Position numbers and translations under genes: made by a program. Below are positions 1-10,079 of a stretch of 64,000 nt of DNA, in pieces. Every line of letters begins with the position of its first letter. Positions within the stretch are counted from its first letter, which is position 1. Under the pieces are notes generated by a model. The model worked only from the letters and a program-made list of their open reading frames with translations, did not search any database and had not been told where the DNA came from. Source of the stretch: Prorocentrum cordatum (Eukaryota; Sar; Dinophyceae; Prorocentrales; Prorocentraceae); contig CAUYUJ010003025.1 in assembly GCA_963575745.1 (NCBI GenBank), positions 243,207 through 307,206 of the forward strand, in the 5' to 3' direction.

Positions 1-25
1 GACGAGGGGGGCAAAACGCGCAGAT

Positions 26-48
26 GCGCATTTTTTGTAAAAATGCGC
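26..48. repeat. 10-bp perfect inverted repeat, 3-nt loop
   Basis: Positions 26-35 and 39-48 are exact reverse complements (GCGCATTTTT and AAAAATGCGC) around a 3-nt loop. An ATGCGC core recurs three times between 24 and 77, so this may be the edge of a small AT-containing repeat in otherwise GC-rich DNA. No function is assigned. Confidence 0.6.
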
Positions 49-195
49 GTTTTTACCATAAAATGCGCGGATCCACCCTCTGGGGACCAAGGCAAGGATC
101 AACGAGGCGACGCGCCCTCAGGAACGGCTCCACCACGACGCCGTTGACGCGCTCTTCGAGGCAGCTCGCTTCTTCCAGGAAGTCGCGGGGCGGGC

Positions 196-870
196 ACCCG
201 CCCTCTGGAAGGCAGACATCGACGAAAGGCGTGCCCATTCGCGCTGAGCACCGCCGATTCGCTTGCAGCGCCGCCGGGCAGGTCTGGGCGGCGCAGCACG
301 CGGCAGCGCCCTTCGGGGCCACGCCGTCGGTGCAGAGCTGGGCGCGAGAGGGCGCCTTCATCGCGGACTCGGCGCGCGTGCTCTTGCGGATCGCCGCATT
401 GCGATACGCGGATGATTATTCCAGGCCAGATCACCCCGAAATGGTGGAACAGGCAGCAGCGCAGCTGGCGGAGCTGATTCAGCTGATGCTCGGCCCGGGC
501 GCGGTGGCGCCAGACGAGATCGCCCGGGGGTCTCCGCTGTTCATCCTCGGCTTCGAAATCAAGGCGGGGCGGCCGGGGCGCGACGCGTCGGCCGGCCGGC
601 TGCGCGCATCGCCAGGTGCTGCCACGCGCTTTCTGCGCGCGGCCCTCGCCCGCCAAGACCGCCAAGTGGCAGCGCGTCTCCGGCGAAGCGCTCGCGACGC
701 GCGCCCTCGCGCCAGGCTGATCGCGTGCCCCCCCAAAGTGTTTCGGGACTTTGTGTTCGCTGTGCAGGTGCATCATCCAAGCTGGCCGGGGGCTTGGCTT
801 GGGCGGCGTCGCATCTCTTCCGCCGCCTGGGGCGCGCTCTGCTCAGGCGCGGCGCTGCGCCCGCGCGCCC
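196..870 (+). pseudogene. DIRS-like reverse transcriptase, palm fragment
   Basis: RT motif A reads WKADID at 206-223. After a frameshift the sequence continues with an FGATPSVQSW block near 309-341, typical of DIRS-type RTs, and the catalytic YADD box at 405-416. An LFILGFEIK block follows near 535-563. A further shift leads to KLAGGLAWAASHLFRRLG near 780-833, which resembles the RT/RNase H junction of this family. RT would copy element RNA into DNA. The upstream fingers are outside the window. At least two frameshifts make a functional product unlikely. Confidence 0.75.
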
Positions 871-955
871 GGAGGGGGGCGGGGCGCAGCGCCCCGTGCT
901 CGCAGGCCGTTGTACGCGCAATCGCATCGCGGGGCATCGAAGGCACATGAGCCGT

Positions 956-1510
956 TGATGCTAGCCTTGCAGTGGTGGCGCGAGGCCTTGGCCATGGACT
1001 TGTGTCAGGCGCGTTCGTGGGCCGACAAGGCGCGGCCCCGCGCAGCCCTCTTCGTGGACGCGTCGGGCCAACCACCGTGCGTGGCCGCGGTGCTCGTCGC
1101 CGCCTCGGGCATCCGGTTCATGTCTATGCGCGTCCCGGAGTCCTTGATGGCGGTGTTCGAGCGTCGCCGTGACAACCAGATTCAGGAGCTGGAGCTCCTG
1201 CCCATCGCGCTGGGCATGTGCACCTTTGCAGGCACTGCATTCGCGCGCGTCTGCCCGCGCCGGCGGGCAGTTCCGGCCCCCCGCCCTCGTTCGCCCAGGG
1301 GAATTGCAAGGTTGCGATTTGCATATTTACAGTGACAATACCGGCGCGGAGCCTTGCCTGCGGAAGGGCGCCGCGAAATCCTTCGACCACTCGTGCATCG
1401 CCCACTCCATGTGGAGGCGCGCGGTGGAGCTCGACGTCGACCTCGCCGTGCTTCGCGTGCCCACTGCTGAGAATCTCGCCGATCTGCCTTCTCGGCGAGC
1501 CCGCGCGCGC
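956..1510 (+). pseudogene. DIRS-like RNase H domain
   Basis: Four acidic residues expected of a retroelement RNase H are visible in order: Asp in ALFVDASG (1057), Glu in QELELLPIALG (near 1185-1191), Asp in YSDNTGAE (1334) and Asp in ENLADLPSR (1481). The first two are in one frame and the last two in another, so a frameshift falls between about 1230 and 1320. The domain degrades RNA in RNA-DNA hybrids after reverse transcription. It directly follows the RT. Confidence 0.75.
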
Positions 1511-2450
1511 CTGCGCGGCGCTGCGGGCCGGCTGCGGGCGCTGCGCATTGCAGGGGGGGCGACGCGCTCCTGCTACGCATCGGCGCGGTGCGCGCGCGCC
1601 CGTGGCTCGACGAAGCGCTCTGGCACGCGGACGCATAGAGCGCTCTGTCTGTTGCGCGCCTCTTCGGCTAGACTGTGCGCCATGAAGCGCCCGGGTGCCT
1701 TCTTGCGTGTCGGGGCGCTCGCGTTTCTGAAATTTGTCGCCGCGGCTGGGCGCGCGGCGCGCCGCCGCGCCTGTCATCTCAGGGCCCCGCGCTTGTCGCG
1801 AGCGGGGGGCGCGCGGATAGCGCATCACGCGCGTCGCTCGCCTTGTCTGTTGCGCCTCGCGGCTTTATGTCTCTCTTCGTTGAGTTGTGCTCCTTCCGCC
1901 CGTCAGCGCCCAGGTCGGCCGTTGCCTGGGCAGCCGACTTCCTGGCCGAGAACGGCTGCGCGCTTGCGAACTCCTCGGCGCGGGCCCCGCAGATCTTGAG
2001 GGGTTGCCAGCCACCGCGCAGGCCGATGTCGAGGTCCTGCATGACTTACTCAGGACTGCCAAGGTTGCTGCGCGCCGAGGCTGGGCATCGCGCGGGTTTT
2101 CGGCGCGCGCTGCCCCCCCCACCACCCCCGCCGCGCGTGCCCCGGAGGCGCGCCCGCCCCCGCGGGCGCGGCAGCTGGCGGGCACGCGCCCGCCCGCAGC
2201 CGGTCGCCGGCGGCACGCGCGGCGCCGGGCGCTCTGGTTGCACCCGGGCCGCCACAGGCGCGCGTCATTTCCCGCGCGCGCTCGCTTGTTCCTTGCGCGC
2301 CGTGGCTCGCGAGGCGCCCGTCCCCAGCGTCCTCGACCGCCTGGCTGCGCCGATCGCGCGGCCTGTGACGCGCGGGCCCCGGGCGGCGGTCGCCGAGGCC
2401 GCTGCGCGCCTCCGCAGTCCGGCAGATGCGGCCCGTTGGCGGGAGGAGGA
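1511..2450 (+). other. Spacer between RNase H and recombinase, no recognised domain
   Basis: A very GC-rich stretch between the RNase H end and the recombinase core. Open frames exist on both strands because stops are rare at this base composition. I see no family motif and do not call a gene beyond probable linker sequence of the DIRS-like polyprotein. Confidence 0.4.
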
Positions 2451-2451
2451 A

Positions 2452-3357
2452 CGTTTTCGCGCTGTGCTGCAACCATGCGCGCGGTCGCTCCCAAGCGTGA
2501 GAAGCGGCCTCAAGTGTTGGGAAGCCGTCTGCGTCAGAGTGCCCCTGGTCGCCCGGGGCGCCCTCTTTCGCTGCGGGGAGACGTGCGCAAATTATTGCAG
2601 TTACGTCAAAGTCGGTTGCCTCCTGTCTGGGGTTTGCGTCGTCGCGTTCGACCGCCCCGAGGTCAGGCGCGCGCGCGCCGCCGTCCGGGCGCGGGCCGAT
2701 TGGACTCCGCGCCCCCGCTTGTTCATCAGAAAGTGCGCAATCGCCGCGCTGGTCGAGTTGGGCGCGCGCCGCCCCGAGTGGCTCCGCGCTTCGTTGCTTT
2801 TCCTCTTCGCCTGCGCGTTTCTGTTGAGGGTTCCCAGCGAGGCGTTGCCGGCCGTGCGCGTGGCCGACGCCGGCGACGCGCCACGCCTTCAGGCGGCGCT
2901 CGTGCTTGGCGAAGCGGAGCTCACGCTGCTGCTGCACCGGCGGAAAAACCGGGCGCAGGGCAGTCGCCTGACGCGAAGGTGCTGGTGCGCATCGTGCCGC
3001 GCTACGTGCCCCGTGCACGCCCTGGGCCCCTGGGTGGCGCGATGCGGCCTGGGCCGCGGGCTCTTCGGGGGCATCTCGGCGGCTCGCTGCCCTCGGTGCC
3101 CAGGGGGCAGATCTGTTTCGGTTGCATGACCTCCGCAGGGGCCACGCCAAGGACCTGCAGGAGGCAGGCGCGACGCTTGCCGAGATTCTCGCGGCCGTGG
3201 AGCGGCGGTCCTGCGCCTTCATGGCGCATCTCGACCGTGACGATCTGGAAAGGGGCGCGGTCGTGGAGGCGGGGCCACGCGCCCTCCGCCCGCGCCGCGT
3301 CGCATTGTACGCGCCAGGCGCACATGCTGGAGTCTGATGCGGACGAGGATGCCAGTT
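2452..3357 (+). pseudogene. Tyrosine recombinase of DIRS-like element
   Basis: The core begins with a helical SLPSVRSGLKCWEA block, followed by an ALFRCGETCANYCSYV block. The first catalytic Arg lies in LLRVPSEALP (Arg near 2827). After an RRKNRAQGS strand and a short Cys-rich loop, the frame shifts near 3115. The H-x-x-R box reads LHDLRRGHAKDL (His 3125, Arg 3134-3139). The block where the nucleophilic Tyr is expected reads CAFMAHLDRDDLE, apparently with His (3227) in place of Tyr. The enzyme would insert circular element DNA. The frameshift and this substitution argue that the copy is inactive. Confidence 0.7.
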
Positions 3358-3510
3358 AGGCGCCGGTGGCCAGCGCCGCCACGTTCCGCTCCTTGCGCGT
3401 GGGCGCGCGCGCGCGCGCGACGGCGCCCGTGCTCTGCCTCCGCGCGATCGGCAGCGGGTGTGCGTGCGCGCTGCCGGCCCGTGTCGCCCGCGTGCCGTGT
3501 GGCATTGGGT

Positions 3511-3660
3511 CTGCGCGCAGGCGTGGCGCGAGGCCGCCCATGCGGCGGCGCGTCGGGCCTGGGCCCGTCGCAGCCGCCCACGGGGGGCAGCCTCGCGCCG
3601 CGCCGCTCCCACCGACGGCGGCAGCGGGCGGGGTCGAGGCCCTGCGCGCGCGGCTCGATT
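3511..3660 (+). repeat. 150-bp direct repeat, copy 1
   Basis: This segment, starting CTGCGCGCAGGCGTGGCGCG and ending CGGCTCGATT, recurs at 3978-4132 with few differences and a 5-bp length change. It is GC-rich and lies just after the recombinase. It could be part of the terminal or internal complementary repeats of the DIRS-like element, or a local tandem duplication of about 467 bp. Confidence 0.8.
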
Positions 3661-3977
3661 TGTGGCAGGCCCACAGCGGCAGGTGCGCTCGAAGACGCAG
3701 ACGCCCACCGTTGTGGGCGGGCACAAATCGGCCACGGTTGCGCGTAGGTCGCGCGCGCGGCAGTGCGACGCGACCGCGGCCTCGCTGCGCAGGCGCGGGC
3801 CATTGCGCCGTCGCGCGCCAGGGTTGCGTCGCCGCAGGGGGGGGGCGCTGCCCCCGACTGCGCGTGCTCGTCGCAGGTGATTTGCAATTTGGAGGAGGCG
3901 CCGCGCGCGCGCCCGCGCGCGCGCGCGGCGGGTGCCTCCCTGGCGCGCGTTCTTTCTCCCACCCTCCACCCTGTCTG

Positions 3978-4132
3978 CTGCGCGCAGGCGTGGCGCGATT
4001 CCGCCCATGCGGCGGCGCGTCGGGCCTGGGCCCGTCGCAGCCGCCCACGGGGGGCAGCCTCGCGCCGCGCCGCGCCGCTCCCACCGACGGCGGCAGCAGG
4101 CGGGGTCGAGGCCCTGCACGCGCGGCTCGATT
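3978..4132 (+). repeat. 150-bp direct repeat, copy 2
   Basis: Second copy of the repeat at 3511-3660, with one extra 5-bp GC insertion near 4070. The 317 bp between copies is GC-rich with CG dinucleotide runs and shows no convincing gene. Confidence 0.8.
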
Positions 4133-4180
4133 AGTGGTATGTTTTGGGCAACGTTTGCCCCCCCTCTTGGGCACTCAGTC

Positions 4181-4386
4181 GATTTAGTCACACCCCTGCC
4201 ACGTTTCAGCTTCATTTGCTTGACTGGAGCGTCGGCCCGCCCGCCCGCGCGTCCGCCGGCTGGCCGGCCCTCCTCCGGGCACCGTGACCGGCGCAATTCA
4301 ACGCCGCGCCATGGCCACAAGGAGTACGTCACCAATGCATCGTTTGGTTCTGAGTATGAAACTACTACAAGAAGGAGATCATCACG
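4181..4386 (+). repeat. Dispersed repeat A, left half
   Basis: From GATTTAGT through the GCCCGCCCGCCCGCGCGTCC block to ACTACTACAAGAAG, this matches 16471-16715, except that it lacks about 35 bp there. The continuation of the repeat is not adjacent: it reappears at 8897, so this copy is apparently split by the CAGCCT array. Confidence 0.8.
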
Positions 4387-4495
4387 GATATGATCCCGGC
4401 AAAGCAACCTAACAGCGATGTGTAGGAGCATATCTAGAAGCATCCCCCTGAACATTCAGATGAATCCAGTTCTAGAATTCTGCTGATCTCGCAGT

Positions 4496-7400
4496 CGCAG
4501 TCGCATTCGCGATGACAGTCGCAGCGGCAACGGCAGTCGCAGTCACATTCTCAGCCTCACCCTGCCTCAGCATCAGCCTGGCTCAGCCTCAGCCTCAGCC
4601 TGCCTCAGCCTCAGCCTCAGCCTGCTTCAGCCTCAGCGTCAGTCTGCCTTCAGCCTCAGCCTCAGCCTCAGCCTCAGCATGCCTCAGCCTCACCCTGCAT
4701 CAGCCTCAGCCTCCGCCTCAGCCTGCCTCAGCCTCAGCCTGCCTCAGCCTCAGCCTGCCTCAGCCTCAGCCTCAGCCTGCCTCTGCTTCAGATTCAGCCT
4801 GCTTCAGCCTCAGCCTCTGTCTGCCTTCAGCCTCGGCCTCAGCCTCAGCCTGCCTCAGCCTCAGCCTCTGCATCAGCCTCAGCCTCAGCCTCAGCCTCCC
4901 TCAGCATCCGCCTGCCTCAGCCTCGGCCTCAGACTCAGCCTCAGCCTCGGCCTGCTTCAACCTCAGCCTCAGTCTGCCTTCAGCCTCGGCCTCAGCATCA
5001 GCCTGCATCAGCCTCAGCCTGCCTCAGCCTCAGCCTCAGCCTCAGCCTGCCTCAGCCTCAGCCTGTCTGAGCTTCAGCCTGCCTCAGCCTCAGCCCCAGC
5101 CTGCTTCAGCCTCAGCCTCAGCCTCAGTCTGCCTTCAGCCTCGGCCTCAGCCTCTGCCTGCCTCAGCCCCAGCCTGCATCAGCCTCAGCCTCAGCCTCAG
5201 CCTCAGCCTGCCTCAGCATCAGCCTGCCTCAGCCTCAGCCTCAGCCTGCCTCAGCCTCAGCCTCAGCCTCAGCCTGCTTCAGCCTCAGCCTCAGTCTGCC
5301 TTCAGCCTCGGCCTCAGCCTCAGCCTGCCTCAGCCTCAGCCTGCATCAGCCTCAGCCTCAGCCTCAGCCTGCCTCAGCTCAGCCTGCCTCAGCCTCAGCC
5401 TCAGCCTGCCTCAGCCTCAGCCTGCTCAGCCTCAGCCTCAGCCTGCCTCAGCCTCAGCCTCAGCCTGCCTCCTCAGCCTCAGCCTGCCTCAGCCTCAGCC
5501 TCAGCCTGCTTCAGCCTCAGCCTCAGTCTGCCTTCAGCCTCGGCCTCAGCCTCAGCCTGCCTCAGCCTCAGCCTGCATCAGCCTCAGCCTCAGCCTCAGC
5601 TGCCTCAGCCTGCCTCAGCCTCAGCCTCAGTCTGCCTCAGCCTCAGCCTCAGCCTCAGCCTCAGTCTGCCTTCAGCCTCGGCCTCAGCCTCTGCCTGCCT
5701 CAGCCTCAGCCTGCACCAGCCTCAGCCTCAGCCTCAGCCTGCCTCAGCATCAGCCTGCCTCAGCCTCAGCCTCAGCCTGCCTCAGCCTCAGCCCCAGTCT
5801 GCTTCAGCCTCAGCCTCAGTCTGCCTTCAGCCTCGGCCTCAGCCTCAGCCTGCCTCAGCCTCGGCCTGCATCACTCAGCCTCAGCCCCAGCCTGCTTCAG
5901 CCTCAGCCTGCCTCAGCCTCAGCCTTAGCCTGCCTCAGCATCAGCCTGCCTCAGCCTCAGCCTCAGCCTGCCTAAGTCTCAGCCTCAGCCTGCCTCAGCC
6001 TCAGCCTCAGTCTGCCTTCAGCCTCAGCCCCAGTCTGCCTTCAGCCTCGGCCTCAGCATCAGGCTGCCTCCGCCTCAGCCTGCATCAGCCTCAGCCTCAG
6101 CCTCAGCCTGCTTCAGCCTCAGCCTCAGTTTGCCTTCAGCTTCAGCTTCAGCCTCAGCCTCAGCCTGCTTCAGCCTCAGCCTCAGTTTGCCTTCAGCCTC
6201 GGCCTCAGCCTTCCTCAGCCTCAGCCTCTGCATCAGCCTCAGCCTCAGCCTCAGCCTGCCTCAGCATCCGCCTGCCTCAGCCTCAGCCTCGGCCTCAGCC
6301 TCAGCATCGGCCTGCTTCAGCCTCAGCCTCAGTCTGCCTTCAGCCTCGGCCTCAGCCTCAGCCTGCATCAGCCTCAGCCTGCCTCAACCTTAGCCTCAGC
6401 CTCAGCCTCAGCCTGCCTCAGCCTCAGCCTGCCTCAGCCTGCCTCAGCCTCAGCCCCAGCCTGCTTCAGCCTCAGCCTCAGTCTGCCTTCAGCCTCGACC
6501 TCAGCCTCAGCCTGCATCAGCCTCAGCCTCAGCCTCAGCCTGCCTCAGCCTCAGCCTCAGCCTGCCTCAGTCGGACTTAACCTGCTTCAGCCTCAGCCTC
6601 AGTCTGCCTTCAGCCTCGGCCTCAGCCCCAGCCTGCCTCAGCCTCAGCCTGCATCAGCCTCAGCCTCAGCCTCAGCCTGCCTCAGCCCCGGCCTGCCTCG
6701 GCCTCAGCCTCAGCCTGCCTCAGCATCAGTCTGCCTCAGTCTCAGCCTCAGCCTGCCTCAGCCTCAGACTCAGCCTGCCTCAGCCTCAGCCTCAGCCTGC
6801 CTTCAGCCTCGGCCTCAGCATCAGGCTGCCCAGCCTCAGCCTGTATCAGCCTCAGCCTCAGCCTCAGCCTGCTTCAGCCTCAGCCTCAGTCTGCCTTCAG
6901 CCTCAGCCTCAGCCTCAGCCTGCTTCAGCCTCAGCCTCAGTCTGCCTTCAGCCTCGGCCTCTGCCTCAGGCTGCCTCAGCCTGCGTCAGCCTCAGCCTCA
7001 GCCTCAGCCTGCCTCAGCATCAGCCTGCCTTAGCCTCAGCCTCAGCCTGCCTGAGCCTTAGCCTCGGCCTGCCTCAGCCTCAGCCTCAGTCTGCCTTCAG
7101 CCTCGGCCTCAGCCTCTGCCTGCCTCAGCCTCAGCCTGCATCAGCCTCAGCCTCAGCCTCAGCCTGCCTCAGCATCAGCCTGCCTCAGCCTCAGCCTGCA
7201 TCAGCCTCAGCCTCAGCATGCTTAAGCCTCAGCCTCAATATGCCTTCAGCTCGGCCTCAGCTTCAGCCTGCATCAGCCTCAGCCTCAGCCTCAGCATCAG
7301 CCTGCCTCAGCATCAGTCTGCCTCAGCTTCAGCCTCAGCCTGCCTCAGCCTCAGCCTCAGCCTGCTTCAGCCACAGCCTCAGCCTGCCTTCAGCATCGGC

Positions 7401-8610
7401 CTCAGCCTCAGCCTGCCTCAGCCTCAGCCTGCATCAACCTCAGCCTCAGCCCCAGCCTGCCTCAGCCTCAGCCTCAGCCTGCCTCAGCCTCAGCCTCTGC
7501 CTTAGCCTGCTTCAGCCTCAGCCTCAGTCTGCCTTCAGCCTCGGCCGCAGCCTCAGCCTGCCTCAGCCTCAGCCTGCATCAGCCATCAGCCTCAGCCTCC
7601 GCCCCAGCCTGCCTCAGCATCAGCCTGCCTCAGCCTCAGCCTCAGCCTGCCTCAGCATCAGCCTGCTTCAGCCTCAGCCTCAATATGCCTTCAGCTTTGG
7701 CCTCAGCCTCAGCCTGCCTCAGCATCAGCCTGCATTAGCCTCAGCCCCAGCCTCAGCCTCAGCATCTGCCTCAACCTCTGCCTCAGCCTGCCTTCAGCCT
7801 CAGCCTCAATCTGCCTTCAGCCTCGGCCTCAACCTCAGCCTGCCTCAGCAGGCGCCTGAAGCAGCATCAGCTTCAGCCTCAGCCTTCCTCAGCAGCAGCC
7901 TGCCTCAGCCTCAGCCTCAGCCTGCCTCAGCCTCAGCCTCAGCCTGCTTCAGCCTCTGCCTCAGTCTGCCTTCGGCCTCGGCCTTAGCCTCAGGCTGCCT
8001 CAGCCTCAGCCTGCATCAGCCTCAGCCTCAGCCTCAGCCTGCCTCAGCATCAGCCTGCCTCAGCCTCAGCCTCAGCCTGCCTCAGCCTCAGCCTTAGCCT
8101 GCTTCAGCCTCAGCCTCAGTCTGCCTTCAGCCTCGGTCTCAGACTGAGCCTGCCTCAGCCTCAGCCTGCATCAGCCTCAGCCTCAGCCTCAGCCTGCCTC
8201 AGCATCAGCCTGCCTCAGCCTCAGCCTCAGCCTGCCTCAGCCTCAGCCTCAGCTTACCTCAGCCTCAGCCTCAGTCTGCCTTTAGCCTCAGCCTCAGCCT
8301 GCTTCTGCTTCAGCCTCAGCCTGCCTCAGTCTCAGCCTCAGCCTGCCTCAGCCTCAGCCTCAGTCTGCCTTCAGCCTCAGCCCCAGTCTGCCTTCAGCCT
8401 CGGCCTCAGCATCAGGCTGCCTCCGCCTCAGCCTGCATCAGCCTCAGCCTCAGCCTCAGCCTGCTTCAGCCTCAGCCTCAGTTTGCCTTCAGCTTCAGCT
8501 TCAGCCTCAACCTCAGCCTGCTTCAGCCTCAGCCTCAGTCTGCCTTTAGCCTCAGCCTCAGCCTGCTTCTGCTTCAGCCTGCCTCAGCCTCAGCCTCAGC
8601 CTGCCTCTAC
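4496..8610 (+). repeat. CAGCCT hexamer array, about 4.1 kb
   Basis: Degenerate tandem array of CAGCCT with frequent CAGCCTG and CAGCAT variants. A marker block, CTGCCTTCAGCCTCGGCCTC, recurs at irregular intervals of roughly 140-230 bp (near 4821, 4974, 5128, 5295, 5528, 5665, 5821 and on), which shows higher-order duplication. Every frame is open for long stretches and reads as Ser/Leu/Pro/Gln/Ala low complexity. I treat these as by-products of the repeat, not genes. The array sits inside dispersed repeat A. Confidence 0.9.
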
Positions 8611-8612
8611 AC

Positions 8613-8765
8613 GAAGTGGCCTACAGTTGGCTCCGGGCATTCAAAATCATGCCCAGGAATGGAATTCGGGGAACTCGAAGACCACGAAATGGCTTACAGC
8701 TGGCTCCGGGCATTCAAAATCATGCCCAGGAATGGAGTTCTGGGAGCTCGAAGACCACGAAGTGC
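8613..8765 (+). repeat. 73-bp unit tandemly duplicated
   Basis: GGCTCCGGGCATTCAAAATC starts at 8629 and again at 8702, giving a 73-bp period. The unit contains an imperfect inverted repeat GGGCAT...ATGCCC. It lies between the CAGCCT array and the second half of repeat A. Confidence 0.85.
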
Positions 8766-8786
8766 GTTACTATTTGCTAAAAAAGA

Positions 8787-8825
8787 AATCCCCGGATTCC
8801 CGCGGGAATCCCCGGATTCCCGCGG
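8787..8825 (+). repeat. 19-bp direct duplication
   Basis: AATCCCCGGATTCCCGCGG occurs at 8787-8805 and 8807-8825 with one base between. It is palindrome-rich and likely a slippage product at the array edge. Confidence 0.75.
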
Positions 8826-8896
8826 CACCCGTCCGGCATCATGATGCTCTCTCTTGAGACCATTAGAAACCTATCAGTCTTCGCTGTTAGGTAAAA

Positions 8897-8975
8897 AGCT
8901 ACACACTTTGCCGTTCAACCGGGCTACGAAAGCTCCGCTCCTGACGGACAACTGGCAAAACAGTGGTTATCAGCC
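8897..8975 (+). repeat. Dispersed repeat A, right half
   Basis: AGCTACACACTTTGCCGTTCAACCGGGCTACGAAAG and the following bases match the end of repeat B at 16731-16800. Together with 4181-4386 it rebuilds the order seen contiguously in repeat B, which supports interruption of copy A by 4387-8896. Confidence 0.75.
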
Positions 8976-10060
8976 GAAATTTCGATCATCGATGAAAGTG
9001 GTGTCAGCAGAGAAGGAAGCTGCGTCGTTTCTACCTCCCATGGATGATGCACGAATGATAAGAAGACCGACGCCACGGCTTGGGCGCGAACGTTCCTGGA
9101 GCTGCTTCAACCGACGACGTCGGGGAACAATGCCAACACCCTCATTCACATATCAGCTGGAATATGTCTTATGACGATGGGCACCGCCCGGACACTCCGA
9201 AGGCCAACGACGACAGGGATTCCGACTGGTGCGAGAGCGGCGAGCAGATATGCCGCTTCGAATCGCCGTCCAACCCGACGCTCCACTTGTTTTTTCGGAC
9301 GGCGAGCAGCACGTGGAGCCCATTTCGTCGGAGCAGGATTTCCACCGTGAATTGGCGCCGAAACCGATTGCCCACGACGGTGTTCGCCTGTCGCGGAAAA
9401 GGGGGGGGCGAGGCCTGCGGCATCAGATCTCCTGCTCCGTTGGCCGACCATCTGCCTCCTACACAGGCATATTGCGATGGGGCTGCGATCCCCTCGGACG
9501 ACTCGCTGGAACGGGGTCTCGAGGAGACCGCGGGGGGCCAGCCCGCGGGCAGCCCGGTCAGGGCAGCTAGCCAGCAAACGCGCGAGACGGTCAGCCTTTC
9601 AGTGGCGTCGCCGCTCGGTGAGCGGATGAGATCCGACGGCGTTCCCGAGGGCGGGCCTGCGCCCGCTCCAGGGGGGGGGGGGGGGGGCGGTAGCTGCGCG
9701 CCCAGGCCCCCCACCGCATCCTGTCCAGCTTGGCCGTCGACCCGCGGGCCCGCCCTCCCAGCGCGAGGGGCGCGGAGAGCGGCAGACCAAGAGCCCCGAG
9801 GCCTTGTTTGGAAGCGTCCGACTTGTCTGACCTATCGGGTCTGTCGAGTGACTTCAGCATGCGCATCAACGCAAAGTGTGCTCATTTTGGCCGCAACGCA
9901 CCGCGGTTCCTGATTCTCGGCGCCCTGGTGCATCGGGCCAAGGCAAGAGGCCGGTCTGTCATGGGTGATCGGATCTTCGCGGTCTCTGCATCCTGAACTT
10001 CCCGCGCCCGACTTGCCGCGCCCTATGCGTCGCATAACCACGCGAATTTGCGCGCGATGT
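8976..10060. other. Region without a supported gene
   Basis: Open frames of 80-280 codons exist on both strands (for example 9080-9913 +), but none shows a family motif or convincing protein character. A G tract lies at 9669-9687. This may be leader or decayed sequence of the Gag-like element that follows. Confidence 0.4.
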
Positions 10061-10079
10061 GCAGCGCGGGGCCGAGGGG

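Larger units (their letters stand above)
1..4132 (+). mobile_element. DIRS-like retroelement, 3' part (RT, RNase H, tyrosine recombinase)
   Basis: The order RT, RNase H, tyrosine recombinase on one strand is the layout of DIRS-type (YR) retrotransposons, which integrate with a tyrosine recombinase instead of a DDE integrase. The Gag and the start of RT lie left of the window. Domains sit in three frames with several shifts, so the copy is dead or poorly assembled. A 150-bp direct repeat follows the recombinase and may belong to the element's terminal repeats; that is inference. Confidence 0.75.

Noticed and set aside
2050-4455. 801-codon minus-strand open frame
   Set aside because: It lies opposite the recognised tyrosine recombinase and is Arg/Ala/Pro-rich with no motif; stops are rare at this GC content.
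4512-6580. Long overlapping open frames (487 and 633 codons) as Ser/Leu/Pro/Gln/Ala-rich proteins
   Set aside because: They arise from a hexamer repeat with few possible stop codons; all plus frames are open and show no domain.
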